NCBI GenBank assembly: GCA_900175165.2
Contig: FWWN02000553.1
Span: forward strand, 1-64,000
Direction of reading: 5' to 3'
Origin: Rhizomucor pusillus
Lineage: Eukaryota > Mucoromycota > Mucoromycetes > Mucorales > Lichtheimiaceae
DNA length: 64,000 bases
Part shown: positions 58,979 through 64,000 of the stretch, piece after piece
Layout: each line of letters opens with the position of its first letter
Position numbering within the stretch: position 1 is the first letter of the stretch
Notes under the pieces: generated by a model
The model's database searches: none
The model's input: only the letters and a program-made list of their open reading frames with translations
What the model was told of the DNA's origin: nothing
Program-made: the position numbers and the translations under genes

Positions 58979-61125
58979 ATGGCTGACTCTTCAAAGTTGA
59001 GGGCTGCATCTTCCTTCGCGAGCGATGCCACTGTCAGCCGAGGAATCAATGAATATTCGCGATCTCCACTCTCTCAAAAGCCAGCCTACCCGCCATCTTA
59101 TGACGAGAAACCGGAATCTAACGACGCCACTGACACCTCTTTTTCCACGTTGCTTCGGAAATTCAAAACCGTCTTCTTGACTCTGCTTAAAAAGTACTGG
59201 TTCCTTGTTGGCCTTGCATTCGTAATAACTATTGCGTGGGCAGCGCCCAATGTCGCCCGGAAAGGCGGTTACATCCGGGCTGAATGGTCTATAAAATGGG
59301 GTATGAATATAACATATATTGTGCTTGCTATAAAGTTCAATTATGTATTAATTATACAATATCTAGGAGCCGTCATTATCATTTTCCTCATTTCTGGCCT
59401 GTCCCTTCGAACGAAGATCCTCACCCAAACGTTTATGCGCATCCGCTTACATTTGCTGGTTCAAATAATCAATCTAGTTATCATCCCATTCTTTGTATTC
59501 GGCGTTGTCCTTCTATTCTTCAAACTCCATGCATCCATGAACTCGCTGGTTCTCATCGGTTTGGTCATTGCTGCTAGCACCCCGACTACGGTGTCATCCA
59601 ATGTTGTCATGACAAAGACCGCCAAGGGCAACGAAGCCACAGGTAACACAGAGATCTGATCTACCTTTGTGTAACATAAATGGAGGCTCATGCGTCTTGC
59701 TCCTAGCTCTCATGAACGCTGCAGTCGGCAATGTACTCGGCATCTTTGTATCGCCAGCACTTGTAGACACATTCCAGGAGCCACTCATTGACGCCACGCC
59801 CGAGCATGAAGCAGCACATAGTGGCGGCACCGTCGATTTCATCACTGTGCTTAAACAACTCGGTCTCACCGTTTTGCTGCCGCTGGTCATCGGCCAAATC
59901 ATCCAGCTCATATTCACCGAGCAAGTCGCCAAAATTAAAGTCAAATGGAGGTTGTCTGACGTTAGCAGCGTCTGTTTGCTTTGCATGGTATGGTCAGTCT
60001 TTTGCGATGCATTCTACAACGAGTCATTCTCCGCCGTCTCTGCAACCGACATTGTTGCTGTTGCTATTCTAAACGCTGCATTCTACGTCTTATTTTCGCT
60101 TCTATGTTTCTTCCTGGCATACCTTCCCTTCCCCTCCTCAGTCAAGGAGCCTGCTTGGCTGGCACGCCTGCGTTACTCCCGCGAGGATACGGTAGCGGTC
60201 ATGGTAATGTTGCCTTTTCTTATTGATGAATCAACTCTCTCCTTAGTACTAACACTGCATATTTTCATTTTAGTATTGCGGTGCAACAAAGACTGTTGCC
60301 ATGGGCGTCCCATTGATTAACGTGCTGTACCAACACGGCGATCCCGGTACTGTGGGAGTCCTGTCTACGCCGTTGCTGCTATATCATGTAGAACAGTTGA
60401 TTCTCGGCAATGTAGAGGTCGACATTCTTAAAAAATGGGTACTCAGCGGCAGAGAAAAAGAAAGTGATACTCCGCCTCCTCGCGACATTGAAGATAGAAT
60501 GCCCCCCGACAGCGGCATGTCCTCGCGTGTACCGCAGAATTCCACCCTGGATGGTCCCCCAACTTCCCCCGTTGACACAATTGAAGTCAAGCAATATTTT
60601 GCTGATAACAAATCTGAAACCGTCAAAACCTTGCCGAGCAAGTATCCCGAGCCTGTAAACAAGCCTGGTGAGCAGGCTGATACCAAGGAAAAGGAATACC
60701 AAGAGCAAACGAAGCATGAGACAGTACACCAGCCAAAGCACGAGGTCAAAAGCATCAGCGGAGAGGAGACCGCCGTGTCCATCAAACAACAGGATACAAG
60801 CCGTCGATCCTCGCGTGCAACCGACGACAAGTCAACTCAAAAGGAGGAACAGCGAGAACAAGAAGAATCTTCGACAGAAAAGACACCGACGACAGAAAAG
60901 GCACCTCCATCAAAAGGCCTGAAAATTGAGACCTCGACTCAGGAGCGCACAGCACCAGAGCATGAGCAAAGCCGCCAGAGTCCAATGGATGACTTACTGA
61001 ATTCACCCTTATTCACATCTGATACCGCTACAATCTCTCTTGATACGTCTCGGTTTTCGCTCGATTCAGTGTATAATCCGCCGTCTCCACCTCCACCAAT
61101 ACCCACCAAGCGCTACCCTTTCTAG
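58979..61125 (+). CDS. RCH1/SLC10A7-like (SBF-like) membrane transporter
   Basis: Yeast and Candida Rch1 are plasma-membrane proteins that limit calcium uptake; SLC10A7 is the animal relative. The start at 58979 gives a 70-residue cytosolic N terminus (MADSSKLRAASSFASDATVS). About ten helices follow over four exons (58979-59300, about 59367-59650, about 59684-60203, about 60276-61125): YWFLVGLAFVITIAWAAPNV, VIIIFLISGLSLRT, VQIINLVIIPFFVFGVVLLF, then the family block IGLVIAASTPTTVSSNVVMT, LLALMNAAVGNVLGIFVSPA, LTVLLPLVIGQIIQLIF, and GATKTVAMGVPLINVLY. The SxPTTVSSxVV.T and GAxKTxAxGVPL signatures identify the family (Pfam SBF-like, DUF4137). Unusually, about 250 residues of charged cytosolic tail follow, ending PPPPIPTKRYPF, a proline-rich end. 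The tail may bind SH3 proteins or be phosphorylated. Confidence 0.88.
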
Positions 61126-62122
61126 GTTCCGTAATTGTAGAGTAAGGAGCGCACAGCAAACGCCAACATCCATCATCAAGCATCTAATAAGGTCAGCGGG
61201 GAGCAAACCTTTCACTATCTACTTGCAAAAGAATCAACAGGATCCACAGCATATAAAAATCCCTTTCTTAATAATACTCCCCGATCTCATCATCCACACC
61301 TGCAATCGCACAGTAATCTTTGTACTATTTCTTTCTCCTACCCCCTTCTTTTCCCATTTTTCGATTACTACTTTTCATTGTAATATCACAGTCTTACAGC
61401 TATATTCCTCAATTCCCCTTTCTCGGATAAACTCTAGTGTTTGGAAAGCTTTTCTAGGACTGTATAGGAGGCTCTATGCACTTTATTTTCCGCCACAACG
61501 CCGAGTATCCCTGGCGTGGATTGAAAGAGAGAAACATTCTACCTTTTCTAGGCAAGAAAGAACGACATAGAATGACATTTCTACAATGACATATTTTCGC
61601 ATTATCTTAGCGTTTCCGCTGGGAATGTTTCTTGCTTTCATGCTATTGTACTGTAAAGTGCCATTGATCTAGACTGCACAGCCAATCCATCTTCTCCTAA
61701 GCTATACGCAGGTGGTATGCATATTCTCGCTTGATCAGACTTTATCACCTTGGTTCTAGTCCTTTTCTGTTGGCGGTAGATCTCCTTCTTTCCAAGGGCA
61801 TTGTAGGAATTAAGAGTATCATATACAGAGATGGCTTTGCATACTTGCACCCTGGATAAGGAATTCATATAAACAAGGAGAAATTTGTCTGTACTCAATT
61901 GGACATAGTAGCTGATGTCAGTGGCATCCTGAATACCAATGTATTAGATACGCTTACGCTATACATGTTTGGGTAGCACGCAAATATGTCCTCATCAATA
62001 AACGATGACTTGCAGTCGTGGGATTCATGCGATCGTGATCAAGAGCCCGATCCGATCAAAAGCTGGGTTAACAACAGACAGGGCACCCTTTTTTTTTCCT
62101 TACATTCTGTTCCAGTCTACAA
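61126..62122. other. Intergenic region, no gene seen
   Basis: About 1 kb between two plus-strand genes. The first 450 bases are pyrimidine-rich and probably 3' UTR of the RCH1-like gene. A poly-T run (62090-62098) precedes the next start codon. No frame is convincing. Confidence 0.4.
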
Positions 62123-63518
62123 ATGAGCGACGCGACCGACCGAGAGTTACAACAAGCTGCAGCTGACGTTGTAAATGGTCCTACTGAAGTTCAAAACAAG
62201 GCAGTCGATGCCTCGTCGGGTGCAGAAACGCTTGAAAGCGTGCTTGAACGGCATCGTTCTGAAGAAAGGTCGCTGCAAACCAAAATTGCAAATATGAAAA
62301 AGACGATACAGAAAGCCGACAAGAAGAAAAAGAGAGAGATCCAGCAAAAGATCAATGACCTCGAGTATGAACTACGTACGAGACACGAGGAGGAGCTGCG
62401 TAAAGTCAAGGGCGAGCCCGACGAAGTGAGTTACCAAGCATTTGGATGCATATGGCAGTCCTCCAGGTTCTAAACCATGGGAATAGTTCGACGATGGAAT
62501 CTCTCTAGATCGATTGAACGAATTGACCCTTGAAGAGACGCCGGTAGCACCCGTTCCAACTCCCTCTGGGGCTCCAAAGGCTAAAAAACCGAATAAGAAC
62601 AAGTTACGACAAGAACGGCGTAAAGCTGAAATGGAACGGATGCGAGAAGAGGCTGAAAAGGAAGCTAGTCAGCAAGTGGATATGGCTGCATTGGAGAAAA
62701 AGGCTATCGAGGAATTACTTGTACCGATGCGGTTACAAGTTCGCGAGGTAATAAAGCAAAACATATGATATGGGACAAATGAAATACTAAATACTTGGTA
62801 CCAGATCACGGCGGATGGGCATTGGTATACATTAACTTCCGATATAAAGTGCGGTTCAGGTACAGGTTACTGAAAATTTGCTTTTAGCTTGTACAATGCA
62901 GTGGCAGATCAACTATCTCAACGGTATCATGAGACGGTACGTACTATATTGGGTGGCAACGAATAGATATCTCATTTGGTAGATATGTGTCTTAGGCAAC
63001 TTACAAAGAACTTCGAGAGACGGCTGCAAATTACATGAAAGACCATCCAGATGACTTTATGCCATTCCTTTATAAGGATAACGGAGACATGTTCGGTCCA
63101 GGTAGACCCACACAATAGTTTTTGTTTCTCTATGGGGTACTAAATATGGCATCCGAATGCAGACGATTTTGAAAAGTATTGCAAAGACATGGTGGAAACT
63201 CCTGTTTGGGGTGGACAATTAGAGGTAACATTTGTTTTCATTTGGAGATGAGCAATATATCTAACAAGATTGAAAATAATAGATCTTAGCATTGTCGAAC
63301 GCAAAGCAAGTACCGATACATATCATCCAGATGGGAGCGCCGGTACTCAAGGTGAATGAGGAACAGTATCCAGGGAAAGAGCCGTTGAAACTTGCGTAAG
63401 TACAGAGTATATCGTGTTATTCGAGAGACTACATTGACTCCTTTACGTATTTAGATATCACAAGCATCTTTATTCATTAGGAGCGCATTACAACTCGCTC
63501 ATAGATATCAATAAATAA
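62123..63518 (+). CDS. OTUD6-like deubiquitinase (OTU cysteine protease)
   Basis: Removes ubiquitin; OTUD6B relatives act in translation control. The start at 62123 opens MSDATDRELQQAAADVVNGP. Residues 30-110 form a coiled coil (LERHRSEERSLQTKIANMKK, KKKKREIQQKINDLEYEL). After a Lys-rich linker (KPNKNKLRQERRKAEMERMR) comes the OTU domain: the Asp-Gly-His-Cys catalytic site ITADGHCLYNAVADQL, YHETATYKELRETAANYM, FLYKDN, DDFEKYCKDMVETPVWGGQL, EILALSNAKQVPIHIIQ, and the catalytic His in LGAHYNSLIDI. The Cys codon is split across an intron: TG at 62823-62824 and C at 62888. Exon 3 (62805-62824) is only 20 bases. About 300 residues, complete. Confidence 0.93.
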
Positions 63519-63620
63519 ATTCTCAATCAGATGTCGTTCGATTAACGGAATGCTCAATCCGCGTTCTGATGTTATTCATGCAGAGTATGTTACAGATGCA
63601 TAAGCAATGATTTACAGTCT

Positions 63621-64000
63621 TTACCAGCGCAAGTAATGCGTGGGGCACTGGAAATAATTTCGTTAGCATTTCACGTGAAATGGTGCTACTACACCCTCCA
63701 CAGTTCTTACCGCATATCCAGTAGGATTCTTTTCCAGGTAAAGCTGTCAGATGGTAATTATCTTTTCAGTTTCTGCAAGCTAATTTCGAGTGAAGAATGC
63801 CTTACCTGGTGGTAGGTCTCTGCATCGAAAAACTTGCCGGCAGGGACAATTTCTGTCACAATCTGCTTGTCCTTGTAATGCTTTTCCTGGACTTCCTTTG
63901 TCACCTTCTCTGCAACCTCCTTTTGCTCAGGCGAATGGTAAAAGATGGCCGATCTGTATTGAGTACCGACATCAGGGCCCTAATATATGTATATTGTATG
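63621..64000 (-). CDS. Peptide-methionine (S)-S-oxide reductase MsrA, C-terminal part
   Basis: Repairs oxidised methionine. Only the last three exons are in the window; the gene runs off the right edge. The visible part reads [20 protein letters not shown], then [40 protein letters not shown], and CPTHYLRW before TAA at 63621-63623. The block [13 protein letters not shown] and the resolving cysteine in GYACPTH are typical. The N-terminal GCFW active-site cysteine would lie beyond 64000. It converges with the OTUD6-like gene, 100 bases apart. Confidence 0.92.

Overview
The window is nuclear DNA of a filamentous fungus. Almost every gene is cut by short introns (roughly 45-120 bases) with GT..AG borders and CTNA-type branch sites. 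The gene set is eukaryotic: the RNA polymerase III largest subunit, UTP20, a Rac GTPase, GPI transamidase subunit GAA1, glycogen debranching enzyme and an SR splicing factor. Several families (EI24-like, EAF-like, OTUD6-like, a Mucoromycota-looking methyltransferase) and the very short introns suggest an early-diverging lineage, probably Mucoromycota. That placement is inference. Two runs of N (39844-39865, 57324-57328) mark assembly gaps.

Layout, left to right: a broken BCS1-like ATPase remnant (1-642); UTP20 on the minus strand (695-9589); a 61-residue secreted peptide; a type II membrane glycosyltransferase-like protein with a discoidin-like tail; O6-alkylguanine-DNA alkyltransferase; an Mso1-like Sec1-binding protein; Rac1; a BSC6-like MFS transporter; a myristoylated LRR/zinc protein; an 8-cysteine secreted peptide; a gene-poor 2 kb; tRNA-Ser(AGA); RPC1; an EAF-like elongation factor; an EI24-like membrane protein; a decay zone with a dead secreted-peptide gene and a Gag-like fragment (33.5-35.3 kb); GAA1; a SAM-dependent methyltransferase; an SR protein; two tandem DUF3176-like membrane proteins, one of them broken; Dus1; a SART3-like protein without RRMs; glycogen debranching enzyme; an RCH1/SLC10A7-like transporter; an OTUD6-like deubiquitinase; and the 3' end of MsrA.

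Most genes are housekeeping and unlinked in function, as is usual in fungi. Loose themes are RNA metabolism (UTP20, RPC1, tRNA-Ser, SR protein, SART3-like, Dus1, EAF) and secretion or membrane work (Mso1-like, Rac1, GAA1, EI24-like, RCH1-like, small secreted peptides). I did not find a convincing new multi-gene system. The most unusual single items are the RRM-less SART3-like protein that keeps the C-terminal LSm-binding motif, three gene remnants caught mid-decay (BCS1-like, DUF3176-like copy, secreted peptide), the 8-cysteine secreted peptide, and a 20-base exon that carries the OTU catalytic motif.
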